Notes under the pieces: model-generated
Databases searched by the model: none
What the model saw: the letters and a program-made list of their open reading frames with translations, nothing else
What the model was told of the DNA's origin: nothing
Translations under genes and position numbers: made by a program
Source of the DNA: an uncultured Clostridia bacterium
GTDB lineage: Bacteria > Bacillota > Clostridia > Oscillospirales > CAG-272
Direction of reading: 5' to 3'
NCBI GenBank assembly: GCA_947306035.1
Contig: CAMZFG010000059.1
Span: 1 to 6,282 of the forward strand
DNA length: 6,282 nt
In this document: positions 6,173 through 6,282 of the stretch, piece by piece
Numbering within the stretch: the stretch's first letter is position 1
Layout of the letters: the number at the start of each line of letters is the position of its first letter

Positions 6173-6282
6173 ATGGTTTACGTTTTTTTAGCCGACGGCT
6201 TTGAAGAGATCGAGGCCCTGACCCCCGTTGACCTTTTGCGGCGCGCGGGCGTGGCCGTGACCACCCTCGGCGTGGGCGGCAA
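6173..6282 (+). CDS. DJ-1/PfpI family protein, N-terminal fragment (3' end outside window)
   Basis: Only the first 36 residues are in the window. They fit the DJ-1/YajL/ThiJ family start: a beta-strand ([10 protein letters not shown]), then [17 protein letters not shown] and a second strand (VTTLGVGG). Glu14 aligns with the conserved DJ-1 Glu18 that lies next to the catalytic cysteine; the cysteine itself would be beyond the window. Members are described as glyoxalase III or protein-repair enzymes, or stress proteins, and the activity here cannot be fixed. The ATG at 6173 has AGGCGG (6161-6166) six bases upstream and starts 13 bases after the hisS stop, so the two genes are likely one operon. 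Confidence 0.87.
   Translation, partial: MVYVFLADGFEEIEALTPVDLLRRAGVAVTTLGVGG

Noticed and set aside
1..6282. Mobile elements, CRISPR arrays, tRNA or rRNA genes, phage or defence genes
   Set aside because: I saw no transposase, integrase, spaced repeats, tRNA cloverleaf or rRNA core sequence. Intergenic gaps are all under 170 bases and are explained by promoters and terminators.

Overview
The window is a gene-dense piece of bacterial chromosome, roughly 60% G+C by eye. It probably comes from a high-GC member of the Firmicutes (Clostridia, perhaps an Oscillospiraceae-type gut bacterium). The reasons are a long-form ribosome hibernation factor, ABC half-exporters of Gram-positive style, AGG-rich ribosome binding sites and extended -10 promoters. 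This placement is inference. There is no mobile element, CRISPR array, tRNA, rRNA or obvious foreign island.

Layout, left to right. (1) The 3' part of an ABC half-exporter gene (1-909, +), closed by a strong hairpin terminator. (2) A near-consensus promoter, then a second, complete ABC half-exporter (1042-2769, +). (3) A bidirectional terminator (2771-2797) between that gene and the convergent hibernation factor gene hpf (2814-3335, -). (4) Upstream of hpf on the minus strand, a two-gene overlapping unit: an HD-domain metal-dependent phosphohydrolase (4087-4698) followed, through an ATGA overlap, by a small three-helix membrane protein of unknown function (3452-4090). (5) A 162-base divergent intergenic region with two back-to-back promoters. 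(6) A histidyl-tRNA synthetase gene (4861-6159, +) followed after 13 bases by the start of a DJ-1/PfpI family gene that runs off the end (6173-6282).

How the genes relate. The two exporters look like a pair that could form a heterodimer or two separate homodimers, but they are transcriptionally insulated from each other. The HD protein and membrane protein are very likely translated together, and hpf has its own promoter just behind them. The histidyl-tRNA synthetase and the DJ-1 protein share an operon.

Most of the window is ordinary housekeeping sequence. The points most worth a second look are the non-standard histidyl-tRNA synthetase type (its motif 3 lacks the usual arginine), the uncharacterised HD-protein/membrane-protein pair, and four promoters that all have an extended -10. 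I did not find a convincing new biological system.
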